Assembly (NCBI GenBank): GCA_021030905.1
Contig: JAGFMI010000005.1
Coordinates: 1,922,001 to 1,986,000 of the forward strand
Reading direction: 5' to 3'
Source of the DNA: Pyrenula massariospora
Taxonomy: Eukaryota > Ascomycota > Eurotiomycetes > Pyrenulales > Pyrenulaceae
DNA: 64,000 bases
Made by a program: the position numbers and the translations under genes. Positions 11,275-21,268 of this stretch are shown piece by piece. Position 1 is the first letter of the stretch. The number at the start of each line of letters is the position of its first letter. The notes under the pieces were generated by a model, which worked only from the letters and a program-made list of their open reading frames with translations, had not been told where the DNA came from and did no database searches.

Positions 11275-14200
11275 TTACTTACAGGCAGTGGCAAGTGACG
11301 TGTACATATACTGATAGCACTGATCCTGCGACCAGCTCCCAAAATCGAGCTTCTGCTTGTCCGGTGATGTATTGGGGTCGCACGCGTTCACGTCGAAGAG
11401 CACGGTCAGCGCAACATATCCGTCTTTCTCAGCAGCACCAGCGATGTATCCGGGCTTCGGCGCTGTATTGTCCTTGTCGAGGACGAGCTTGGAGGAGATG
11501 AGGTTGGAGCAGTAGGTCGCGGCGCCGTCGGCGGTCTTCTTGGCGTTGAACATGAGGGCCTGCGTCGAGGAGTCGTCGACCTTGTTGCAGACGGGTTCTT
11601 GCGGCCCGCTGTTGGGCGTGGCGGAGGGGAGGTGGCCCTGCGTGCAGGAGCCTTCGATCTGGTTGCCCTGGCATGCACTGGCGCTGGCGGTGGTGGGAGC
11701 GGCGCTGGAGGATGGCGGGAGGGACCGTGACCCGGTGATGCTGGAGCCGATTGTGGGAACGCCGGGCGCGGCGGACAGGGGGATAGGGGTTGGTGCCTTT
11801 GAGGGTGCGACGGAATTGGCGCCCGCTCCCGGGTCCACGATCCAGCCGCGGTTGTCGATGGATGCGAGTCTCTCGGCAATGTCGTAGGCCATGTACGAAT
11901 AGCCACGCCTGGTCGGAAAATTGTTTACGAGCTGTGTCTCCAAGCTAGTTACCGAGAAATGCAACTTGCTAATGTGTCTATTGTTTTGAGTCTGCTGCTG
12001 ATTCACGATCTCGGAGATCATAGCGTTGAACTGGAACCTTTGCACTCTGTTCTTAGCCGCTGGCCATTGGAAAGGCTCAAGGGGTGGAATGATGTCTCCA
12101 AGAAGGACGGCACAATTAGGACATGCTTGGAAGACGTAGTTGACCATATCTGTCAAGTCAGTACGCAGTCGCTTAAGTGCATTGTAGTCGTCCGGATTGA
12201 TGTTCTTAATATCGGAGAAGCCGGCCGTCAGGATAATGATGTTGGGCTTCAGATTCTCAATTGCCTTGTTCTTTTTGATATTGTCGAGGATTTCTTTCAC
12301 GCCGCCGGTGAGGTATCCCTCCATGGCATTGTATGGCGTTGGCCCTTGGTGCTAGAAACGGTGTCAGGATTGATCCGCACAGTGAGTCTTTTCAACTTTC
12401 ACAACATACCTGTGTGCCGACAAACTCGACCTGGTTCGTACCATCAGATGTCAAAAGGTCGTACAATATCTCACGATAACCAGCCGCGTAGTTGAGGTCG
12501 CTGATCCCAGCGGCTATAATATCACCAAGCCCCATGATGCGTAAGTGTTTGTGGTCCAAGAGAGACCCACCCATTCCGGCAGGTTCGTAGAGTAGATCGT
12601 ACTGTATACTATTTGCCGTGGAGCCGAATCCTGGCGTACGCGGATGAAAAGTCTTCTGGACAGCCTCTGAAGCTGCGGGCCAGACCGTCGAGTTGTCCGC
12701 TGTGCCGTTGGCAATTGCTTGGGCTATTACGCACGGTAGCGTGTCCTCAAACTCGCCTTCGCCAGCCTTTGAAGTACATGTACGGGGGTCCACGTTCCAA
12801 GCCTTGGCAAAGTTCGCGCTGGTGACAGTTGTATCATTCTCAGACTGTACATTGTCTGCATTACTGAATAGGTTGAAAAACCATGTCTGCGGGTTGTTTC
12901 GGTCTGGCTCTCTCACACCTACACAAGGTCAGTCATATACCGATCAGGAAACATTGCCCGGTCATGAAGCGTTGCCCGGTTAGGAAGCATTGCTAAGTCC
13001 TTGGCGCTTGCGCAGAGATGTACTGTACCTTCTCGACAAAATCGATGATTGTTATAAAACTCATCTTGATTCGAAAATTTCATGAACCAAGGTGTGTTTG
13101 CAGAGGGGACAGCTCCAATGATTTGTCCGCTCCATGAATAGTTTTGTTCGTCTATCCAAGCTGCAAGAACCTGTACAATATAAAAGGTGAGCATCTATTA
13201 GATGAAGAACAGCGAAGGACAAGGGGACCTACGGAATTCAGTTCCTGGCCGAGTAGATTCAGTCTGTCTCTTAGTTCTTGAGTAACTAGCGACCCTATAG
13301 CCGGTGCAAAACGCACGTCGTTGCATTGTGTGGTCCAGGAATCAAAGAACGGTGGGTATGAAGTCTGATAGACCAGCGTCTTTCTGTTCGAAGGGTTTCC
13401 CCCTCCGCGGTCCTGCCAGCCTGAGTTTCTGAAGATTGTGAAGGCAAGTTTAACCCAGTTGCTGTGAAAATCTGGAGTCTCGTATAAGATGTGGCGGGCA
13501 TTCGCGATAGCCGCGTCACAGTTACCAAATCGATTCATGACACAGGCAGTTAGGATGTCAACGAATGTGATACTAACAGAATTGAGTGAATCAGCAAAAA
13601 AATGCTGAGCCGTTTGTCAAAAGCGGAGCGAACTCACTCATTACCACCAATTGAAAGCGTAATTAAGTCGGTCTTGTCGTTGATAAAGGAGACCTGCTGG
13701 TCCTGGACCTGTGTTTTCACAGTCATTAGCCTCCAGTCTCGTATACCAATCAATTGAAGAGAGCGAGCAGAACCGACCTGCGGAACTTCGTCGCCTGTGC
13801 ATGATTTGAACTCCAACGGAGGATTGCCATATCCGCCACCAGAATTGAAGACCGGTGAGCTGGCTAATTGCGGCGCATAAGCTCCTACACGGCGGCGACA
13901 TTTTCTTTCGTCGCCGGGAGCTGGGGCACCAGCCCCGGGTCCGGCCGAGAAAGCTACAGATGTTTCGTCAGAATTGCTATACTATGTGCTGTACATTGGC
14001 ATAAAAAGTGGAGGAGTATTGCCGGGGAGGCCCTCAGAGGTATTCCAAATCTAGACACCCTCTTGAGTAGATTGGCAACTACCCTCTTAAGTAGGTAGGC
14101 GATTACCTTCTTGAGCAGGCAGGCAGTTGCCATCTTGAGTAGTAGGCAGTTACCCTCTTGGGTAGGCAGGTAGGATTTGTGTTGCACAACGGGATTGAGT

Positions 14201-14463
14201 AATGCTGGACACTCACAGTCTCCTAATGCAACCCAATTCCTTACGGTGTCCTTGCCCGGATAAGGAGGATGGTTGTATCTTCTATCCGGTTTACCGTACT
14301 TCGTACTCCTACCCGGGAGGGCAAATGTACCTATGTATTAGGGTTAGTGTTAGCAAACACATGGAGTTTATTACATGTCTGGTTCAATATGAAGACACTG
14401 GACCGGACCGGTACACTGACCTGAAAGACCCAGCAATATTGTGATGAGCACATTGCAATGCAT
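11275..14463 (-). CDS. secreted two-domain SGNH/GDSL hydrolase-like protein
   Basis: Predicted 823 residues from eight exons: 14463-14421, 14330-14217, 13953-13778, 13708-13638, 13572-13233, 13170-13029, 12918-12410 and 12351-11275. All junctions keep frame. A signal peptide occupies about residues 1-18. The first domain is an SEST-type lipase/esterase fold: GDSFSAG with nucleophile Ser53 (the codon is split by intron 2), GGND at 132-135, and the HP block at His387. A second SGNH domain of the CE3 esterase type begins near residue 421. It retains the LGD...GYR...EFVG layout but has Ile429 in place of the serine, Ser for the block-III Asn (511), and Phe in place of the block-V His, so it should be inactive. 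A Pro/Ser/Ala-rich linker and a Cys-containing C-terminal region follow. The likely role is hydrolysis of lipid or carbohydrate esters outside the cell, with the second domain perhaps binding. Confidence 0.88.
14057..14175. repeat. 24-bp minisatellite inside an intron of the SGNH gene
   Basis: Five head-to-tail copies of a 24-bp unit (plus-strand consensus ACCCTCTTGAGTAG followed by about ten variable bases rich in TAGGC) with 10-25 percent divergence; one copy is 23 bp. The array sits within the 263-bp second intron (14216-13954) of the minus-strand SGNH gene, by far its longest intron. Confidence 0.85.
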
Positions 14464-16757
14464 TATGCAGGTATGACTCGATATAAGCAATTCTTTAAAA
14501 GACAGTACAATCCCGATAGTCAATTCTGTACGCTTTTAACAGTCACTCATTGACCTCGATCTGCTGTGACTACGGCGGTGGAGGCCGCTGCGTCAAGAAA
14601 AGACGAGCTGGATTGCTGTGAGAAGATTGCAATTCGATGAATATCAATTGGTTATATCGGGGCTTGACTCTATTCCGTAGGTCAAAAAGGAATGGTAAGC
14701 AGAAAGAACGATTATAATGAAACTATGTCAGCCCAGCTGAACCCACTGCTGAAGGAATCGCGTCCATTGTATTTGATTATCTTTCGTCTTTATATACGAT
14801 TGTAGCGACAACACCAAGTACAGCTCGGAAAACAAAACCACATCATCCGACATCGATAGGACTACGTGTAGAAGGACTCTGCTGACAATGTTGGGGTGCC
14901 ACATGCTTCTACCTACATCAACAATGCTCGAACGACGAGCAAAGGTTGTTTTCCTATGTTAAGCCATTTTGAAAGCGAGCTGAGGAATCAGTTTCAGATG
15001 AGCTCTGCGGTCGCTTCTACAGTGTTGGCTTTTAGGCGTAGGGGCTCGCATTTTTCTCCGTCCAGGGATAGATATTGGCCGTGCAAGTGTCGCCAATTTG
15101 CATTGAAACAAGGTTCAAGGCAGATACATGTGGGCATGGGATTGGCTTGAGACGTTGAAGTCCGAGTCCGACACCTTAAACCTTGAGTTAGGGCCGGATG
15201 CTGTACGGAGATACTGCGCAGGATAGGCATGTTTCTGGAAGAGTGGCTGGTGCAAGTCTCGATGAATGATTGGATTAGGGACCTTTACCGTCTGCGCCGC
15301 TGAGCCTTGTTTCTGAATGATCATGCAGCAAGTTGCATGTTGGCTTTGATAGTTGGCTGCCTCCAGGCAGACCGGTGACGTACTGCGGTCATGGGCCTAG
15401 TAAATCTTATTGATCCCTCTGTATCTTCCGTAAACGAGTGTATGTATTTCGAAGGCATCTTAATCAACATAAAGTAAGTGGTGTGTCGGTTATCTTGATG
15501 TAAATGTCCCTGGTATGTTGTTGGGGTAGAAGTGGCTGTGCTAATCCTACTCGGGCCGTGTGAGACCCGATGCACGGGGCAGGGTCGTTAAAGCTACAAT
15601 TACGCAAGCACCTTCCGGCAGCCAACCCGACGGCAAACTTGGTATTATACCGCACTTACAATTGTGTGTGAGAACTGACATGAATCTGTTCGTAAGCCCC
15701 CGAAGGTCTGTGCATCCAAAGGTCCGTATCCTCCATGCACGTCTTCACTCAACAGCGGAAGCAGGAGCGAGATAAAACGGTGCGGAATGAGACAACCTGG
15801 ACGGTAGTAGGACGAACAATATGTGACTATGAGATCGGCTTCAGTTTCCATTATCGACCTGAATGAACAGAGTACTATCCAAGTCACGTGCAGAGGTCTC
15901 CAAACATGCTTAAATTAAAGTGGTGGCTGGGGCAGCCAACTTGGCTCCTGGGTTGGCTGCGCGGAGGGCGTGCGACATTTTAGCACGATAAACGATATGT
16001 ACGTAAATTTATGGCGCAGCAGGATCTAATGCGACTTATTGGGCCTTGAACCATAGTGGTACAACACAGGTAAATGGGGTGTCCTCAGGCAAACACCTCT
16101 GGGTAGCCATGACAGCCAATCGACAACCAACTCTTAGCAAGTATCTCCTCATATAAATCTGTACTACCAGGTACTTACTACGAGTTTGACGACACGTGAC
16201 AGTCACATGAAAGTCACGTGAAAGTCATGTTCTATCATACACGTACCACCACTGTGCTTCAACACGTATCTAAGAAAGTTGGGAAGATCCTCACACTGAA
16301 ATTTTGCTTAGATATGTACCTAAATAGATCATCAATGTCTCAATTGACTTTACTTTATAGTTGTGGCGTCAACGTTCTGTAAATCAACCTTAAGTTGTTT
16401 GAAGGTACCGCCAAGAGTTGGCTATGTTGGCTGTCGGGTTGGGCTGCCCTACGAGGCTTGCGCGTTCTTGGTCCTCCCTCCGGATCTCTCCCAAAACCCG
16501 CCATAAACTGCGAGAAACCTACACGTTCCTAAGCTTGGTCTAGTGTGGCATCCGTGTCTTGTAAGATGCCGTTCAACTCAACAGCTATTAGCCTGTCCTC
16601 ACGCTAGATTCCCAATACTATAAAAATCTGTTGGTTTTGCCTCAGTGTCCACAACCTGCCGACCAATCAACCTAACCCATCAGAAAGCTCTATTTGTTGC
16701 GAGGAAAGGTATACATTGCAAGCCTTGCAGTAAGGATCTCGACTCTTCAGCCCAAAC
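14464..16757. other. long intergenic region between divergent SGNH and protease-like genes
   Basis: No gene is supported. It is the shared upstream region of two secreted-protein genes. It contains CACGTG boxes at about 15886 and in the array at 16191-16234, and TATAAAA at about 16619, roughly 140 bp upstream of the ATG at 16758. Several short open frames on both strands show no motif. Confidence 0.4.
16191..16234. promoter_or_regulatory. tandem 11-bp E-box-like array
   Basis: Three and a half copies of an 11-bp unit related to GTCACGTGAAA. Perfect CACGTG cores lie at 16193-16198 and 16215-16220 (the latter within the palindrome TCACGTGA), and one CACATG variant lies between them. It is about 530 bp upstream of the protease-like gene. 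A bHLH-type factor is the natural candidate binder; the target gene is inferred from position only. Confidence 0.45.
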
Positions 16758-18020
16758 ATGACCGCAACAACCTTCGCCTTGTCACCACTTCAAACGCTCG
16801 TTATCCTTCTCGTTATCACCATCACAAGCACAGTATTCTCTCTACCACAACCACGAATGGGCCGTGAATCCAGTGTCGTTCACGCCGCCATTCCTGACGG
16901 TCAAAGGCCGCTCTCCGCGTCTTCGAGCCCAAGCACCACGGTCCTTGAGATACAAGACGCCGATGGCTGGTTATATACCACGTCGGTTTCCGTCGGAGAG
17001 CCTCCAGTGACGTACAGAGCGGCGATAGACACTTGCTGGTCCGACTTCTTCGTCCCGTCGGTACGATGTCTTGAACATGACCGGCCGGAGTACTGCACAC
17101 CCCACCCATTGTATAACTCCACGGCATCGTCAACGTACAAACCCGTCAATGGGAGGGAGGTCACCGTTGCCCGCGGAGGATTCTACACACGCGGTAACGC
17201 GGCGATGGAGAGAATGCAGCTCGGCTCATTACAGATCCACGACCAGACGTTTGAGGAAGCGTACCTATTCCGGCCGACGTATGTACTCGACGATAACACC
17301 TACGATACCGTACTCGGGCTATCTCGCGAGACTGTGCGATCTAAAGATTCGGACCTGCAAGCAACAAGTCCGTTCCAGAATCTCGTGTCCCAAGGCCGCC
17401 TAGAAAGACACGTATTTTCTCTCTCCCTCCCCCGCACGGCAAAAGAACGTGGTCGACTTACATTGGGAGGTGTTGAGCGCGACCTCGATAGGAGATCCGT
17501 CGATGCGACTACATTGCCATTGTCAACGCTTCACAGTGGTTCGAGCCCTGCCAGCGCCGGAGGTTGGGAAGTTGACGCCGTAAATCTGACCTTTGGTTCA
17601 GGCAGCGATGCGATCCACTGTCCATTGCCCTCGCACGTCGCTATCTTGAGCGCAGCATCCCCTGCATTGGACTTGCCCGTTGATTTTGTACGGGCGGTCC
17701 AGACTCGAGTTGGGGCAAGCATCTACGATGGCACGGTCGACTGTGACAAAGTATCCAGCTTGCCAAATCTCACGATCTCCCTTCAGGGCCGAGAAGGATT
17801 GGTGCACGACTTTGTCATGACTCCTCAACAATACGCTGGCAACGATCTCAAGCTTCCGATTTATGACCCCGAGCGATGTCTAGTCTTTCTAGCTCCGCGT
17901 GAGGATGATGAAGAAGGTAGCCAAGACTCCATCGTTCTTGGCTCTCGTTTCTTGAGGCATTTCCACGCCATCTTCGATGCTGATGAACGAAAAGTGTCAC
18001 TGGCACCTCGGTCTCCTTGA
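16758..18020 (+). CDS. pepsin-like (A1) aspartic protease homologue, probably inactive
   Basis: Single-exon gene, 420 residues. An N-terminal hydrophobic signal sequence (about residues 8-29) is followed by a propeptide-like stretch and the two-lobed A1 layout. Recognisable A1 features are LEIQDADGWLYTTSVSVG-type strand spacing, the LG-L-R loop near 187-190, and the closing SIVLGSRFLRHFHAIFD-like strand near 392-406. The first catalytic motif reads DTC (91-93) instead of DTG. At the second site the catalytic Asp-Thr-Gly is replaced by Ser-Ala-Ala (298-300) within AIL...PALDLP. Loss of the second Asp should abolish proteolysis. Four or more cysteines suggest disulfides. A secreted non-catalytic relative, for example a binding protein or inhibitor decoy, is a reasonable inference. 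No introns, frameshifts or stops suggest simple decay. Confidence 0.85.
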   Translation: MTATTFALSPLQTLVILLVITITSTVFSLPQPRMGRESSVVHAAIPDGQRPLSASSSPSTTVLEIQDADGWLYTTSVSVGEPPVTYRAAIDTCWSDFFVPSVRCLEHDRPEYCTPHPLYNSTASSTYKPVNGREVTVARGGFYTRGNAAMERMQLGSLQIHDQTFEEAYLFRPTYVLDDNTYDTVLGLSRETVRSKDSDLQATSPFQNLVSQGRLERHVFSLSLPRTAKERGRLTLGGVERDLDRRSVDATTLPLSTLHSGSSPASAGGWEVDAVNLTFGSGSDAIHCPLPSHVAILSAASPALDLPVDFVRAVQTRVGASIYDGTVDCDKVSSLPNLTISLQGREGLVHDFVMTPQQYAGNDLKLPIYDPERCLVFLAPREDDEEGSQDSIVLGSRFLRHFHAIFDADERKVSLAPRSP

Positions 18021-19052
18021 TGGTATACGAAGAGTGACAATTCTCTAAAGAATGCTTTGCAATATACTGATGTCCTACCTTCGCTGACACCCTCACCTGG
18101 GTCTTCCTCCTCATCCATGCAACACCTCTCCACTATTTAATGATTCTTGACTCTCGGCCCGAACAAGCTCAGCCTATCCCAAACACTCAGCGCCATCGTC
18201 ACCGGGCTCAACAACAACACGTCCGAATCTTGAGTCAAAACAAACAGCTCGAAATGGAGAAATGCAGCGATAACTTCGGCGGCAGCGGCGCCTCTAAACG
18301 CTCCGGCTCAACATGTCTTTTCCCCCGCTGCGAGGGTAACATCTTTCTTCGTCGCGCTCCTTTAACGCCTCTCCATCTTCCGACGACCGTGACATATGGG
18401 TCGAGTATTGTCTTTCCCCCTGACCGCGGTCTACGCTTCAATCGAACGCTCCTCCAGCAGGGTGAATTAGGCCGGCCATGAAGGCGGTGGAACATCAGCC
18501 AGGCTGTCGGGCGACGTCGATGCCATTGAAGGTGTTGGCGATTAGGGTTCGAGTGGTGAGGAGCGAGGTGAGCGGAAGGTTCGGGGTCGTGGGAGAAGGG
18601 GTCGCGGTGGTGAGACGGTAGGCGGGGCTGGTGGCGCGGGGAGACGGGGCATTATGTCCTGGAGGGTGGTCAGCATGTAGACATAATGCTCACCGGTCTG
18701 CCAAACCTCGGCAGAATACGCAACAAGGATTGCGCTTTGCCTTGGAATTCTAAAATGACAGAAGTTTGCCTTGGATTAGCTTCATATTGAATCCCCGAAA
18801 ATTGAAGAATACAGGAGGAAAGAACATCACGAATGTGATATTTTGAAATCAATCACCGACATGGACATCTATCATGAGTACGTCATACTCGGAAAGGGAT
18901 ATCAAACAACTCCTAGTATGGATTGAATTCATCATTCCTCTAATTTCTAATCTTGACGTGGATCGAAAGTCCATCTAGGCGAGATCACATTATCAAATAT
19001 GGCCCACATGAACAACGGCAAAAAGCCCTCAGTACACATTGAGCCGCGCCAT
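18021..19052. other. intergenic, no supported gene
   Basis: Lies between the 3' ends of convergent genes. GC-rich short open frames at 18140-18495 on both strands show no motif; the remainder is AT-rich. Confidence 0.4.
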
Positions 19053-21268
19053 TTAGATCTGTGAATCGGCAACAAGACCCGTCCCATCCCCACGCGGCGT
19101 CGTCTCGTCCGGCTTCGTCGTGATCCTCGGGTAGACCTCGACGTCCTCTGCGTAGATCGGAAGCTGATCAAGGTCCTCAGGGATCGTGACCGCATTGCTT
19201 GTCACGGCGACGAGCAGGTCTTCAACCGCACCTCGGGCGACCTCCTCCCCATCGGTCTACCAACGCTCAGTTAGCTGCTCAGGCGTTCTGCATAGAAGGG
19301 CGTCCCATACCTTTGCTACTTTCCAGTGCAGATTCCGCTGCAGATACGGCTCCACATGATTTGGCGTCAAGCCATCAAGTTTCCCGGCAAGGTAACGCTC
19401 AGTCAGGGCCATCGTGAGGGGGATCTGGCCTGAGACCTGGACCTGCGCCGCACGGTCTTGCTGGCATTTCCCACAGCCCGTGTCCCCGTCTTGGCCGAGG
19501 ACGGCGAAGATTCCGACGAGATTGGGCACGGTGAGCCATTTGATCGGGTTGGTCTCTTCCACCGGGTCGAGGAAGACGTAGACGTTGAATGCGGTCCCAA
19601 GCGCATGCTTTTGGGCACGGAGGTTGGTGAGCCATTCGAGATACTTGTTGTTTGGTGCGAGGTCTTCGATTTTTCTCTCAAGGCCTAGCTGTGGAAGGGG
19701 AGCCTGGGCGATGGATGCAGCGCGTGACTCCAGAAGCTTTGTTGAAGCAGTCTGCTGTAGCCTGCGCTGTTTGATTGCATTTGCAAGGGATCCAGCGGGG
19801 TAGAGGCGAACAATATCTTTGGTCAACTGCGCTTGATAAGCTTCTTTGGTGCGGAATTTCCAACTTTGAGTCTCGGGATATGCATAGTGGAAAGTTGTAG
19901 TTTCTATCACATCCCTCGATGTCCAGAATTTTTCAATGTCTTTTTTGAATGGAGTAAGTGGGCTTGTATCAGTCTCTAAAGTGCCCGGACGAGTTGTGAA
20001 CGTTCCAGATTTGTTTATGAACGGTTCAACATAAGTTTCAGATGACTTCGTTTGATTCAAGCCTTGCCAAATGGCAAACAAACGATCAATATTTCTGAAT
20101 GAGGGATAGTTAGTCAGATGCGTTAAAGTCATTGACAAGCATAATACATGCAATGTGGGTCTTTCACTTACGTATGGTGCAGCCAAAAGATCGGGTCAAA
20201 AGCTGACCTGGCTATTCTGCCCATGTGGCCCTCACCGCCAGTCACACCGTGGACAGAGTTATGAATCCCCTCTAGACTTCCATACGTACCAGCCTGCTCC
20301 CCCTCGCCTCTAAACTTATCATGACTGAATGCACCATAGCGATAGTACGCTTGAAGGATGTACGATACTCGTTCGGTCAAATTTGCACCTTTGTGCTGCT
20401 CTGCCTCCCATTTGAAAGTCTCCTTGAATTCTTCTGGAAGCTTCTTAGCAACCTCTTCTGAAGTCAGAGTCCACTCTGGATGGCGGATAGTTGAATTGTA
20501 GCCTGGAATCTAACGCAAAAAATTAGGACTAGGTAATCAGAAACCTACAAACAATGAAATCACTCACAGTGCCATCCTGATCTTTTTTCTGAAACACGTA
20601 CGCGAACAATGGGTTGTCCATTTCCACTTCTAGACCTTTAGAGTCTGGCTTGATGACTTTCAACGTCTTCCCAAGAACTTCTTCGGGATATATAGACTGT
20701 TGGGGGTCAGCAAAGTCCCAATAAGGCATCCGAAAGTCTCTAGCAGCTGTAGTCCAGGCAACCTTGTCGTCGACATATTTCTGAGCAATGTCATTAACAT
20801 GTTTGTACAGCGTTTGCTATAAAAAGTTTCTTGTTAACGTTTTGACAAAGAGTCCAATTTCGGGCTGGTGAGACACACTTCGAACAAGGCCAGATACGGA
20901 CGGTGCCAGGGCAAGAACAGTATTGAAGTGTGAGTACAGTAGCCTGTGGAACCTTTTTCATTAGGTTCGGGCCACGACTGCCACGGCAGGCCATGAATGC
21001 CTGTAGAATGAGCGGTTCAGCTGATTTTGTCCAACCAACGAAGAATTTCGCGGATGTTGAGAAACCTACCAGCAATCTGATAGTACGACAGAGGCTTGTC
21101 ATCTGGTTCTTGCTGAAGTCTGGCAAGTCCTTGTATGTACAAGTGCCACTGCTTAGGATAATTCGTCTTCAGGTCTCGTAGCTCTCTGCGGAGCGGATAT
21201 TGACCCTTTGGTAGGGAAGACGAGGTAGTGACCCCAGTCACAGGAATGAACAAGCTGTTCGTCGACAT
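19053..21268 (-). CDS. tyrosinase, type-3 copper polyphenol oxidase
   Basis: Oxidises monophenols and diphenols to quinones, the first step toward melanin-type pigments. Predicted 631 residues from six exons: 21268-21070, 21000-20879, 20816-20568, 20509-20172, 20094-19311 and 19256-19053; all joins keep frame. CuA ligands are seen at His69, His90 in the YCTH motif, and His99 in FLPWHRPYL. Cys88 is placed for the thioether bridge to His90. CuB ligands are His273 and His277 in GIHNSVHG and the HH pair at 301-302 in DPIFWLHH. The C-terminal domain contains a CGKC motif and probably acts as the shielding domain cut off on activation. No signal peptide is present at the chosen ATG, which fits intracellular tyrosinases; an in-frame ATG 51 codons upstream (21421) exists but adds no signal peptide. 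All copper ligands are present, so it is probably active. Confidence 0.93.

Noticed and set aside
11406-11906. 166-codon minus-strand open frame overlapping the SGNH gene in another frame
   Set aside because: Pro/Arg-rich shadow; the SGNH frame carries conserved domain features and continuous splicing.
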